Below, in pieces: positions 13,304 through 24,929 of a stretch of 64,000 nt of DNA. A program made the translations under genes and the position numbers. The notes beneath the pieces were generated by a model, which was given only the letters and a program-made list of their open reading frames with translations, was not told where the DNA came from and ran no database searches. Every line of letters starts with the position of its first letter. The stretch's first letter is position 1. Origin of the DNA: Fistularia commersonii (Eukaryota; Chordata; Actinopteri; Syngnathiformes; Fistulariidae); NCBI GenBank assembly GCA_037954325.1, contig JBBMNZ010000001.1, positions 17,547,258-17,611,257 of the forward strand. Reading direction: 5' to 3'.

Positions 13304-13630
13304 ATGTAGGGCAGCATCGTGGCGCAGTGGTTAGCGCTACGGCCTCTCATCTCCAACCGGGGGACCTTTCTATCTGAATTTGCGTATTCGTCCCGTTTCT
13401 GCATGGGTATCCTCCGGTTTCCTGCCACAGTCCAAAAACATGCAGCAGGTATATTGGGAAAAAAATTGGTAAAATTACCCCAAATGAGTGAGTGAATGAT
13501 TGTCTGTATAAGTGGCCCTGTGATGACTGTACCCCGTTTCTCGCCCGATGAAAGCTGGGAACGGCTCCAGCATCCCCCACGACTCTGAGTGCAGGATATG
13601 CAGCAGACGATGGATGGATGGATGGATGAA
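13304..13630 (+). repeat. SINE-like retroposon with tRNA-like A box and GATG tail
   Basis: The left end has TGGCGCAGTGGTTAGCGC, which fits a pol III A-box/tRNA-like head. Then comes a body with CCTCCGGTTTCCTGCCACAG, CAAAAACATGCAG and GTGAGTGAATGATTGTCTGT, and the right end is a GATG simple repeat (13610-13628). These phrases belong to an abundant fish SINE-like family. It sits just downstream of the nubpl 3' end. Diverged partial copies lie at about 29040-29140, 50575-50720, 59935-60105 and 62740-62830. Confidence 0.75.
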
Positions 13631-13797
13631 TAAAACGTGATTTCCAACGGAATGGAATTTCTACAGACAAATGTGATTTGAGACACAAAAATGAACCAGA
13701 CTGACTTTATTATTTCATTAAATGTCAAAGAAGTAGAAATACAGACTGAAGTTTAGGTTCTGCTTGTTTGTTGTGCGGTAAAACTGTTGTGCGTTTC

Positions 13798-13803
13798 TTT
13801 ATT
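13798..13803 (-). terminator. nubpl polyadenylation signal AATAAA
   Basis: AATAAA on the minus strand, about 14 bases after the nubpl stop codon. If it is used, the 3' UTR is very short. It is the closest canonical signal to the stop. Confidence 0.6.
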
Positions 13804-13817
13804 GCTTCTCTGTGTTT

Positions 13818-16800
13818 TCAAGGGCTGAGCTCCTGTAGTCTCTGGAGTACGGAGGACGCCACCTGTCTGTACGCCTCTGCCTAGACAGACAGACAGATAC
13901 ACTCACTTGGGTGCACATAAACACACACACACACATTAGAGTATACCAGGATATAATTTAGTTGAGAGGTGGTGGGCATGTCAGACCTCTGGACTGTTGG
14001 GGGAAGAGACGACAACTGGGCATCCTTCATCTGACATCTCTCTGATGTTTGGGTGAAGAGGGATGTCACCTGGGGACAAACATGCATTTCACCACGCTGC
14101 CAAAATAATTCTACAAAAGCAGTCAGCAGTTAATAAAATAGACAAGAAATTGCATCAACCATCCAAATTGTTCCTAAATAACAAAATAATATATTCATAA
14201 TATTTATATTACACAAGAACCATTTAGAAATTTAAAAAAAAAAATCTAAAAATTGGGTCAAAGGTCTAACCCAGAAAGGCAATGCCCAGAGCATTGGCGA
14301 GCCGTTGAGCTCCGTCCGAGCCAAAAATATGGGTCTGATGGAGACAGTTTGGACACTGAAATACACTCATGTTCTGCACCAGGCCAAGAACCTGAAAGCA
14401 GAAACACACACAAACACACAGACATTGAAAGAAAAAGATTATTTTAAGAATTTAACAATTTGAAAAAATGGAAGACATCACTTGAGTAATTGGCTGTAAA
14501 ATACACAACCTTGATCAACAATAAATATGATTTAAAAGTTAAACTGAGAAGTTGACAAGAAAATATTTATTTTTAAATTGATCCCTTGATCCATCCATCC
14601 ATCCTCTACTGCTTATCCAGGATCAGGTTGCAGAAGCAGCAGCCTTAGCAGAGAGACCCAGACTTCCCTCTTCCTGGCCATTTGGTCCAGCTCTTCCAGG
14701 GGGATACCAAGGCGTTCCTAGGCAAGCCTAGAGACATAGTCCCTTCAGCGTGTCCTTGGTCTTCCCTGTGACCTCCTCCCGATTGGGCATGCCCAGAACG
14801 CCTCACCATGGAGGAGTCCGGGAGCCATCCAAGCCAGACGCCTGAGCCACCTCTCCTGACTCCTCTGCCAATGCGGGAGCAGCAGCTCTACTCTCAGTCC
14901 CTTCCAGATAGCCGCGCTCCTCACCCTATCTCTAAGGGAGAGCCTGGACACCGTGCGGGGATAGCTAATTTCTGCCGCTTGGATCTGTGACCTTGTTCTT
15001 TCAGTTATGACCCACAACTCCTGACCGTAGGTTAGGACCGTGGGAAATTGGGAGCTTCGCCTTTTGGCTCAGCTCCTTCTTCACCAGAACAGAACGGTGC
15101 ACAGTCCACATCACTGCTGACGCTGCTCCGGTCCGCCTGTCAAGCACCTGTTCCATCCTTCACTCACTTTTGAACTAGACCCAGAGATACCTGAACTTCT
15201 CCACTTGAGGCAGGACCTCCTCCCCAACCCGTAGTGGGCATTCCACTCATGGCTGAGAACCATGGGCTCGAATTTGGAGGTGTTGATCCTCATCCCAATC
15301 GCTTCCCATTCAGTTGCAAACCGCCACAGGAAGAGCTGGAGATCACGGCCCTAAGAAGCCAACAGAACCACACCATCCGCAAAAAGCAGAGACCCAATCT
15401 GGAGGTCACTAAACCAGATCCCCTCAACACCCTGACTGTACCTAGAAATTCTGTCCATTAAAAGTTATTAACAGAATTAGTGACAAAGGATAGCCCTGGT
15501 GGAGTCCAAACCTCACTGAAAACAAGTTTGACTTGCAACCAGCAATGCGGACCATGCTATGGCACCAATCCCACAAGAACCAAAGGACCTGTATTACAGG
15601 GTACGAATGTCTTCTCCAGGTCCACAAAACACATGTTGACGGGTCGGGCAAACACCCAAATGCACCCTCAAGGACACTGCCATTGGTGTAGAGCTGGCCC
15701 AATGTTCTACACTACTCCTCCTGGATCTGACGTTCAACGACCCATTGGACCCTCCTCTCCAGCTCCCCTGAGTAGACTTTTCCAGAGAGGCTGAAGAGTG
15801 CGATCCCTGTGTAGATAGAGCAAACCCTCCGTTCACACTTTTTAAAGAGGGGGGATCAACACCCCAGTCCGCCCATCTAGCGGAACTGCCCCCACGTTCC
15901 ACATGATGCTGCAGAGGGGTGGTGGCCAGGAAAGCCACACAACATCCAGAGCCTTACGGAACCCAGGGCAGATCTCATTCATCCTGGGGCTCTGCCACAA
16001 AGAAGCTTTCTGACTACCTTGGCTACTTCAGCCCTGGAAACAAGAGAGTTCACCCCAGAGTCACTCGCCTCTGTTTCTTCATTGGAACGCATGTCGTAGG
16101 GATTGTGGAGGCCTTGGAAGTATTCCATCCACTGATCCACAATGTCCCAAAATGAGATCAGCAGCCCACCATCTTCAATGTACACAGTGTTGACAGCGTA
16201 CCTCTTTTCCCTTCTGAGCCGCTGGAAGGCAGACCAGAATCTCCTTGATGCCTTTGGAAAGTTGTTCTCCATGGCCTCACCAAACTCCTCCCATGCTCAC
16301 TACCAGGTGGTGATCAGTGGTAGTGATGGCACCACCCCTCTCTTCACCTGAGTTGTCCTCTCTAGGGGCCCCAAAAAATGTGGGTACGCTGAACTGCTGT
16401 TGGGCGCATAGGCACACACAACAGTCCCGGACTACCCTCTCGGCCACCCGATTGAACCCTAACATGCTGGCGCCTAGTCAGCAGGGCAATCAATATGCCC
16501 ACACCTGCCCCGTGCCTCTTCCCGGGAGCAACCGACCCCTCTCAGGAGGCCTGGTTCCATGGGTTCGAGGTGAGTCCAACTAGCTGGTACCTCTCGCCAG
16601 AGAGGTAACATTCCATGTTCCTTGAGCTAGCTTCTACAGCCGCGGATCAGAGTGCCAAGGCCCCCCGTTCTGATCACCACCCAGCTCACATCGCACCCAA
16701 TCCCCAAAGCCCCTCCTATGGGTGGCGAGGCCAAGGGAGTAGGACCCACGTTGCCCTTTTGGGCTGGGCCCAGTTGAGCCCAGCCGGCCACCGAGCGCTT

Positions 16801-19800
16801 GCCATTCAGCCTCGTCCCCAGCCCTGACTCCAAGGAGAGTCGTCGATGACCTGCATCGGGGCAAGGGAAAACCAGGTCCATTTGTCTATTTCACCATCTG
16901 GGTCTTCTTGAGGCACACTTTGTCTGGTCCCTCACCCAGGATCTATTTGCATTGGGTGACCCTATCAGGGGCATAAAGCCCCCAATAGCATAGCTACTGG
17001 GGATCAAAGGGACATGCATACACCTCCACCTCCATAAGACGGCAGCTTTAAATTTTCAGATTTAATTGTCAGCAGGAATTAAAGACCTTGCTGCTTTTTC
17101 ATGAAATAATAAATGACACCATGCTGTCTCTTTGTTTAAGACTTAATTCCCTCCACTTGTGGGGGCAGGCGGAGAACATTTATGTGATAAACACCATGAA
17201 GAGGTGGACATTTGTGACTCACAGGGACGTTGACCCTCTTGAACATCTCGGTGCCTCGGCGAGCGTCGAGCAGAGCTACATCTTGTGGCGTCGACACAAT
17301 TACGGCTCCTGCAATCCACACACCCGCAACGCAGAGACAACCTTTCACCTCCTGTGGACCCACCTCGTATGAGGACATTAAATTTTGACTTCTCCAGACC
17401 ATACCATTCATTCTACATGACTGTAGAAATCAGTGTGCAGCGAGTACTTATGTTCAGCGGTAAAACATGAAATGAAAAACTCCCCTAACCTCCTCTGCCG
17501 GGATCTTTGTCCAATCTTCATAGGTAAACACGCTTAATAAAACCTATTAATTTCTTTACATTATCTTATATAATGTATTGTTTTTTTAGACATTATTGTT
17601 ATTTACATTGTACATTTTTCTTTGAAAACATGTAACCAAGGGGCTAAAAGGATTAATAGTGTTTCAATTCATTTTAACATGGAAATTAAATTTGATATAT
17701 GAGGAAATTGAGTTATGACCTTGCTCACAGAACAAATTAAACTCATAAGTCAAGTTATTACTGTATGGGCAATTTCTCCCTCGCTTTTGAGATTATTCCT
17801 TAAACCAGGGATGGGCAATTATTTTGGCTGGCTGCCACATGTCTTATTTAATTTTGAATGCATGGGACAAATCATGTAAATTGAACAAAATGAAAAATTG
17901 CAATTAAAATGTTAAAATTTTTTGGCATTTTATTTCAACTTTAAAATCATTAATGATCATACAAAAGTCCCGACATTATTTTGTACGTAATCATCCATAC
18001 AAAATTAAACAAAAGGAAAAAATAAGCCGTTTCTAAATCCAATATTGATTGAAAATGCTTATCTTTACATATTTATATAAATACTTATAATACAAATATT
18101 CAAGAAAATAGTTTGGCGGGCCGGATAAAATAGCAAAAAGTAAAATGCCCAGGACTGCCTTAAACGAAATTCAAGCAAAGTTTCTGACATTTATGCAAGA
18201 GTTCTAGGATCTTCTAAATGTATTTATTGGTTGTTTCTTAAACAAGTTATTTACTAAAATAATCTAGCAAGTGCAAGAACAGGCCTGTGGACCAGATGGA
18301 GGGTGTGGACTAAATACTTGAGAGTGTAAGACATACCTGATACTGGGATGTTTTGGCTGATTGACAACTGGACATCTCCTGTCCCGGGAGGCATGTCGAC
18401 CACCAGGTAGTCAAGGGACCCCCATTCTACCTGTACACAGGCACACACACACGGAATATGTCTTGTTAGACATGTATGTTTAATTGTTTGAACCTCTGCT
18501 CTATTAGGAGTGAACCCAGGAAAACAAACCAGAAGTAAATAACCCCCTCCCTTAAACAAAATAATAACTTTAACCTTGTTCATTTATTGAATTTTTGGGT
18601 CATTTCTTGAGAGTCCTTACTGACTTTTATGGGGACCTTTTCGGGAGGTTGCATTACAAATCCAAGATAATTAGCATCGCATTGTTAGGTAATGTTTGGT
18701 TACCTGTCGCAGCAGTTTCTCGATGGCAGACATCACCATCAGGCCTCGCCACACAATGGGAGCGGTGTCATCCACCAGGAAGCCCATCGACATGCTGGAA
18801 GACATGAGCAGAACATTTATGGGTCAAATGTCAGGGTTCAAGTCGCATATAGAGGGAGCATCTTACCAAGGAACACCATAGTTGGTGAGCGGGATCATCA
18901 GGTTGTCTGGATAAAACATAGAGGAAGAAAATAAATAAATCACTAAGTAACACATCATTGATCATTTCCAAAGATCATAATTAGAGGAAATGTACTTTCT
19001 GTTAGCTCTGGGTTTCCCTTCAGGTTCATCAGTTTGGGAATCGATGGACCGTAAACATCAGCATCCAGCAAACCGACCGACTTCGACTGAGAAGCAAAGA
19101 CAAAGGATGTAACAAGTTCCTACCAAGTTGCTTTTTTTACTTTCATATTACTAGCATTCCCTGATGCTATGTCCTGTCCTCTTCTTTAGGTACATTCTGT
19201 TTTGACAGCAGGTGCAATTCAGCTGCACTAGGTTGTATCAACCAGTAGAGGACAGCATTATATAAATTCACAGCACAACGTGATGCAATACTAATAATGC
19301 ATTTCATTTGAAGGCGTCTTTCTGGACACTCAAATACTTATGTGAAGGTGCCCTTCCTCACCGGATCATTGGCCATGAGTCCAAGTGCGAGGTTGACTGA
19401 AGATGAAACAAACAAAGAAAAGGACAAATTAAATATGTAAAGATTTCACATCTTTGGCAGAAAACACAAAAGCCTTTCTCGCACATCAATCATGTATTTT
19501 TACTCGGATATACATAATAAAATGATCACAAACTTAAAATTTCACAAAAAAGTTGCCAACGTGGTACATCATTTGGGTAGATATAACGACCAATACTGAA
19601 ACACAATGCCTTGACCTGTCATCAACTACCTTAAAATGATTTGGCTGCGTCTGATTTGTTCGTGAGAAAATTTGTACCTGCGGTCGTGGATTTTCCGACG
19701 CCACCTTTTCCCGAAGCCACGACAATAACCTGTTTGACCCCTGAGATGGGCTTCTGTTTGGGAAGGCCTCTGGCCATCTGCTGCTTCTGGCGCTCCTGTA

Positions 19801-20570
19801 AAGCCTTGTTGTCCTGTGACCTCTGACCTCGGTGAAGACCACACAGACACACGTCACAAACCAAGGGTCGCGTAATGTCTTTACTCAAAAATTTGAATTC
19901 TATGTCTTTGTCAAGTGTGCCTCAAGAAGACCCAGATGGTGAAATAGAGGTGCAAAAATAAGGAATAAAATGTAACAGAAGCTATCTTCAAATTGCTTAT
20001 GTATACGGAGGACCACTATTAAAGACTTGTTCACGTAAATCTGCTGTTACATAAAACACATTTGAAAACGTTTCAATAATTAAAAAAAAAAAAAGTGTCA
20101 CCACTACTGTCAAGTTACATTGGATAAATATCACACTTCCGGCTACAAGATGGAAAAGAACATGCATGTATATGTATGTATGTATGTAGATTTCTGCGCC
20201 ATTGCAAAAGAGCAAAGTAGTTTCTTATAAAAACAAAATGGAATACACATTAACGTAGAAATAAAAAGCCCCGATTTAAATTCAAGGTGGATATTCATCA
20301 CAATTTGTATAATTTAAATTTTGTGACGTAATCACATTTCCTGTCTGGTCCTTCCTATACACTGTGCAAATGACGCTGAGATTATCTGATACCTAACACA
20401 AAAAGCCGCGTTCAAAGGAAATAAGCGAGGAGTCATCGTACGTGGCAGCGAACAAACTGCAGGCAGCCGATATACAGAGAATTCGTTTCCGTCCTCGTTC
20501 GTAAAACCGAAGATTTATTGTGGTATATACGCAGTAAACGGGATAATTTGCTGTACGTGAACTGCGCCAT
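13818..20570 (-). CDS. nubpl: NUBPL, Mrp/NBP35-family P-loop ATPase for complex I Fe-S assembly
   Basis: Eleven exons on the minus strand: 20442-20570, 19678-19822 (right edge could be 19813), 19362-19396, 18996-19086, 18867-18906, 18704-18794, 18337-18430, 17223-17308, 14271-14391, 13987-14069 and 13818-13880. All junctions are GT-AG and keep frame, giving about 325 residues (human about 319). Residues 1-40 are rich in Arg/Lys/Ser with few acids, as expected of a mitochondrial presequence. Exon 2 carries the P-loop VVASGKGGVGKSTTA and exon 4 has LLDADVYGPSIPKLMN. Exon 7 has DYLVVDMPPGTGDVQLS and exon 9 has the FQCPNC metal-binding CxxC. The family inserts 4Fe-4S clusters into complex I in the mitochondrial matrix. 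The start was chosen as the first ATG in frame with the presequence. Intron 8 holds a LINE and intron 7 a hAT MITE. Nothing suggests inactivation. Confidence 0.96.
14581..17045 (-). mobile_element. Non-LTR retrotransposon (LINE), internally deleted, inside nubpl intron 8
   Basis: On the minus strand, reading from high to low coordinates, a 5' leader segment lies at about 16990-16630. A fragment around TTDHHLVV follows, the end of an endonuclease domain, and then RFWSAFQRLRREKRYAVNTV (about 16240). The reverse transcriptase core includes GCKSNLFSVRFGLHQGYPLS (about 15540). The 3' end carries ERTRSQIQAAEISYPRTVSR and GRRSQGRPRTR (about 15000-14750), and the copy ends in an ATCC simple repeat at about 14590. 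Many frameshifts and stops break it. Most of the endonuclease is missing, so this is an internally deleted dead copy in the same orientation as nubpl. The family is a common fish LINE; I do not commit to RTE versus Rex naming. Confidence 0.85.
17806..18157. mobile_element. hAT-type MITE in nubpl intron 7
   Basis: A 352-bp AT-rich non-autonomous element begins CAGGGATGGGCAAT and ends ATGCCCAGGACTG, imperfect inverted repeats. It is bounded by a perfect 8-bp duplication CCTTAAAC at 17798-17805 and 18158-18165. Eight-bp target duplications are the hallmark of hAT elements. There is no coding capacity. A related copy in opposite orientation lies at about 24930-25445. Confidence 0.88.
19905..19945 (+). 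repeat. Short LINE fragment, inverted relative to the intron-8 LINE
   Basis: The phrase GTGCCTCAAGAAGACCCAGA and the following TGGTGAAATAGA are the exact reverse complement of sequence in the LINE leader at about 16882-16915. This is an independent short piece of the same LINE family in nubpl intron 1. Confidence 0.7.
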
Positions 20571-20864
20571 GTTTTGCTAGCAAGATGTACTTCCGGTCGC
20601 TGCTTGTTGCCCTTCAACGTTGCGCAAAGAACGCAGGACGGTATAATGATATTAAATTCCCCGTGACACTCGCTACATAGATTTTCTCTGTTGTTATTAT
20701 AATTCCTTTAAACACCGTTTTTTTGTTTTATTTTTTGGGGAGGAAACGTCGTTGGTAAAAACAGTGAAAACACTTAAATGAAAAACGCGCAAGCGTGACG
20801 TTATGCGGAAGTGCGTAAAACGCGCTTTCAGTTTCTGTAAGTCGGCGGAGAACAGCGGACAGAC
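20571..20864. promoter_or_regulatory. Bidirectional nubpl/dtd2 promoter
   Basis: Only 294 bp separate the two divergent start codons. ACTTCCGG (20589-20596) and GCGGAAGT (20805-20812) are ETS/GABP-type sites, one near each start, and TGACGT (20796-20801) is a CRE half-site core. No TATA box is apparent. Paired ETS sites in a short divergent promoter are typical of housekeeping genes, especially nuclear genes for mitochondrial proteins. The motifs are visible; their use is inferred. Confidence 0.7.
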
Positions 20865-21673
20865 ATGGGCGATAAAGCAGTCAGCCCCGTCGCTCGGACG
20901 GTTCTCCAGCAGTGCCTGCAGGCTAAGCTGCAGGTGAAACTCGCAGAGGAGGGCTCAGAGGCCGAGTGGGTCCAGGTGAGCATCGGTCCAGTCCGGAAAT
21001 CGGGCACTGGATGGTACAAAGACGCTGACAGGAAATGACCATCCAGTTTGTTTAGAAAGAGAAACTGTCCGGCAGTGAGCTGAGTTGTACAACTAGCCTG
21101 GGGCGCAGGAGGTCACCAGTGAGCTGGTTTGGTCGCACTGAACTTTCTTCCACTTGTAGATCGAGCGAGGGATGGTGATTTACGTCTGTTTCTTCAAAGG
21201 AGCGACAGAAGAAGTCCTGCCAAAGATAGGTCTGTTTGTATATTTTACTGCAATTGCGTTTTCTAATTGGCAGTGGTGCTCTCTCCTGTTGAAAAGTTTT
21301 GCAAAATGCTGACATATACCAGTCTTTCTCTTGCTTGTTAAACCAAACAAATCTCGTCCCCTCAGTTTCCACACTGCTGAACATTCGCCTGTGCGAATCG
21401 GACTCTGAGAAGTTGGTCTCAGTGTCTGAGCTCCCTGGCAACCTGTTGATCGTTCCGCAAGCGACCCTTGGGGGAAAAGTAAAAGGAAGGGTCATGCAGT
21501 ATCACAACAACATTGCCAAGGGTGATGGTATGCACCTCTACGACACCTTCGTCTCCATGTGCGAGAAGGAACTAGTGGCGTCGGGCGTGACGGTGAAACA
21601 CGGGACTTACGGAATCAGACAAGTGCTGAAGTTGGACACTTGCGGACCTTATACACACCTGATAGACTTTTAA
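20865..21673 (+). CDS. dtd2: DTD2, D-aminoacyl-tRNA deacylase 2 (animal-type, ATD)
   Basis: Three exons: 20865-20975, 21160-21229 and 21366-21673, all GT-AG and in frame, giving 162 residues (human 168). The fold is that of the DTD family. Exon 2 reads IERGMVIYVCFFKGATEEVL. Exon 3 carries the PQATLGGK motif, in the position of the SQFTL motif of DTD1, and the C-terminal CGPYTHLIDF with the Gly-Pro dipeptide typical of this group. The enzyme hydrolyses mischarged aminoacyl-tRNA, notably L-alanine on tRNA-Thr, and D-amino acids, acting in the cytosol as a proofreader with chiral discrimination. The ATG was chosen because it is first in frame and 27 bases upstream of the conserved VARTVLQQCLQAKL helix. 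It is divergent from nubpl, as in mammals, but no gpr33-like gene lies between them. Confidence 0.96.
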
Positions 21674-21722
21674 GTGTCCCACATACAAGCCATAGCAAAG
21701 AAGAAAATACCCTCAAATGTTC

Positions 21723-21728
21723 AATAAA
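21723..21728 (+). terminator. dtd2 polyadenylation signal AATAAA
   Basis: Canonical AATAAA 50 bases after the dtd2 stop codon. Further AATAAA-like sites lie downstream (about 21868 and 21942). Confidence 0.6.
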
Positions 21729-22684
21729 TCACTTACCTAAAACCTGAAAATTATTTTCAATTTCTGTAACAAACTTCTCAGTTCATACATTATGTGTGGT
21801 CATTGTTACATGTACTAGTTTATGATTACATTTGGAAAATGTACATTTAAAAACAAATGTAAGCAAAAATAAAAATGCTGACATTTAAAAAAAAAAGCGA
21901 TGACTGGAGATTTTTTTCCCTTTGTATTTTACTTCAGTTGTGAATAAAATGAAAAAGAGAAATAGAATTTGAAGACAACAAAACTAAAAAAAGATTCTAC
22001 TTGGAACTAAGATTGAGACTTATTTATTTTGAACTTACCACTGGATATGTGACGAATTACATGCAGATCATGAAGTAACCATTTTCACCTGTAGGTGATG
22101 CACGGTCAGTTCTGGAAGTCACTGAAGTTGACCATGCACTTGGATGCAGAGGCTATTTCAAATTTATTTCAAGTCGTGGTTTGGGTTTCAGGATTATTGT
22201 CTCAATAAGTAATGGAAAAAGCAATACCAGAAATAAGAGTTTAAAAAATTTAAAAGTGTGGGATGTAAAATTAGAAGGATCATTTTATGCTAAAAGTCGT
22301 ATTCAGATTCAACATATGTGAAAAAATTCAAAGTGTTTTGAGGTGGTTATGAGAGTAACTGACTGCAGTATTTGGAAAATTTTACATCAGTTTCCCATCA
22401 AAAAAGGATACCCCTGTTTACACCTATGATTGTGTCCAGGTGAACTCCCATCCTATGTGCCATGACAAGCAGGGCCAATGCGGGCAGGAGGTGTGGCAGC
22501 AGTAGATTCAGCAGGCTCTTACTAGGATGCCAGCTGCTTTGTCTCCATCGATGAGCTGGGTCTCAGAACGACCCAAGGGCTTTGCTGCAGCTTTGCTGAA
22601 ATATTGCCATGAATAGCCTCATGAAAAATGCAACACAACACTTAATACTGCCCGGTGTCAGAAATTAGGTGCTCAGCCCTGATG

Positions 22685-23660
22685 CAGTCAAAGAAATAGC
22701 TAAAGTATCTCTTGGATGAGGGGTGAAACATCTTCAAGTGAAGAAACTCAAGTCCAGTTGCCAAGACAAGAAGATTTCGACAAGAATTCACCATGATCTT
22801 GATGACTGGGACCCTCCACAAACACAACTGTTGGTGGTTAAAGGTTTTGGAAAAGATGCACATAAATGGAGACATTTGTATTGAAAATTTCTCTGCCTAC
22901 AAATAAAGGCTGGATATTCTCAAATGATGTTTGACATACATTTTTTTGTATAGAGACATCATTGGAGAAAAGTTCTCAAGGAAACTTTTCAAGGCCTCTT
23001 AGATTATCTTGACAACGGAGGAGTATGAAAGCTGCATAGACATTTCTTCACTGATGGAGCAGCAGCTATGGGTTTGTTCACAAATGAAAAAGAATTCTTC
23101 TTGTTTGGCCATGTTTTTAGCACAGTGGCACACTCATTGTGAAGACGTCACCAGACAGAATAATTGCATTTCATTCGTAAGTACAGCACTGCCAGAAACA
23201 TTTGCAAAGTAACAGTCCGGACAGGTTCGCACTCACCCAGTGTGCTAGACATCAATACCACAGCAATGAGTGAGACAATAGGTAAACGTGCAAAAACTTT
23301 ACAACACTTTTTCATTCTATTGTCCTTTAACCGCCACTGATTGCTTCGACAAGAATTTAGGGAGCCCTAACGTACGGTAGCAGTTGCTGGAAATAAGGTT
23401 ACTTTGCAGGGGCAGGAAATAACTGAACTAAGACTAGATCGTGAATTAAAGACAAACTTTGCAGTTATACAGTGATTTGTTGCTAAGGAGTCCGTCATTC
23501 TGGCAAACAGCTGTTTCATCATATCTGTGGAGGTTCTCAGTCATCCAGGTCATGGTGAATTCTTGTCGAAATTCTCTTGTTGTGGCAATTGGACTAGAAT
23601 TTCTTCACTTGAAGACGCTTCACCCCTCATCCAAGAGGCCTCTTCAATGACCTATGGGGA
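22685..23660. repeat. Dispersed repeat, two inverted copies about 680 bp apart
   Basis: The segment near 22695-22830 (minus-strand phrase CTTCACTTGAAGATGTTTCA) is repeated in reverse orientation at about 23525-23645, with TTTCTTCACTTGAAGACGCT followed by TCACCCCTCATCCAAGAGGC. The same family recurs at 60.86-61.17 kb, again as an inverted pair. It does not encode a recognisable protein. I know it as an abundant fish repeat but cannot name it. Confidence 0.65.
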
Positions 23661-24929
23661 GTTTCTGAATAGAACTACCAGGGAATTGTTTCATCATTTC
23701 CCATGTTTTCAACAATACACCTATGTAGGCTGAGCTTTTCAACCACAATTGCCGTAAAAACTAACAAAGAGAAAGAGAGAGATGATAGGAGATATGAGAA
23801 AGAGAATGATGCCATCAGGAGTGAAATTTCCCTATGTGGAGTAAGTATAGAAATTTGGGCATTCTCTCTCATTCACACATACAAACACACACACTCCTGG
23901 AATGTGACTAACTTGATCCAAAAATCCAAAATGAAACGGCCTAAACAGCCTTATGAAGAGTATGAGGTGGAGGATGGGAAGAGGGAGTCCGTGGAGTTTG
24001 TTTGACAACAGTGACAGCAGTGATGATACAGACACGCAGGAAGGCAAATGTCTGTGTGTGAAATGCAAGTGAATTTCATCTTGATGCCTCTTGTATGTAA
24101 TTCCTGACAATTGTCTCGCAATAGGATTGTTAAAATTCCTTGGTAGCTCTATTAAATTACTGGTCATGCTTCCTGCCTCTCTGCCCCGCAGTGCCCGGAC
24201 GGGTGTCCCCCAAGAGGCTAGAAAACTAAGCCCTGTCCTCTCAGACCGCTTGCGAGGGATTTGCCCTCAGGAACTTTTGGTTTTTCTGAAGAGGGGAGTC
24301 CATTCTCCTGCTTTAAATGATAAAAAAAGACCTGCTTCATTTCTGCCTTTGTTTTCTTTTAACTGGTGATCCGATACACCTGCAGCTATGCCAGTTACCA
24401 GAACTGGATGCTGAATGAGGAAGTAAAGAAGGCCTGAAAGATTCACTTCCTGAAGATGCTGGAAACCTACAAAGCTTTTAGGGCATCTTCCTTTGAAAAC
24501 ACGAGTATCTAATTTCTGTTTTTGATATTGTCTCACAATTTTCCGTCATTTAACCTTTCATTAAATTTGTGTGTTTAGTTTAAGGGAAAACTAGCACTAT
24601 GAGCTGCATTACTAGAAAACGAGCTGACACAATGAAACATTTTTAAATAGCACTATTAAAGTTTACACACAAAAGAACAGTACATTCAAATTACTTTTTA
24701 TCTTTGTATCATTATCACTGCGAAGCGGTCATTTTTATTGTGATTATTTTTTTGAACAATGGAATTTAACGGTATAAACAGCTATCTTTATTAGCTCAAC
24801 TTTTAATCTATAAACATGTCATCATCCTATTGAACTTAAACTGCCTTCACATCAGATCGGGTTTATTAGCTCGAACAAGGCACTTTTTTCAGGATAAAGA
24901 AAGGATTTGTAATGTAATTTCATCGTCCC

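Noticed and set aside
14745..16881. Several separate small genes on both strands
   Set aside because: They are fragments of one decayed LINE on the minus strand and its antisense shadows.
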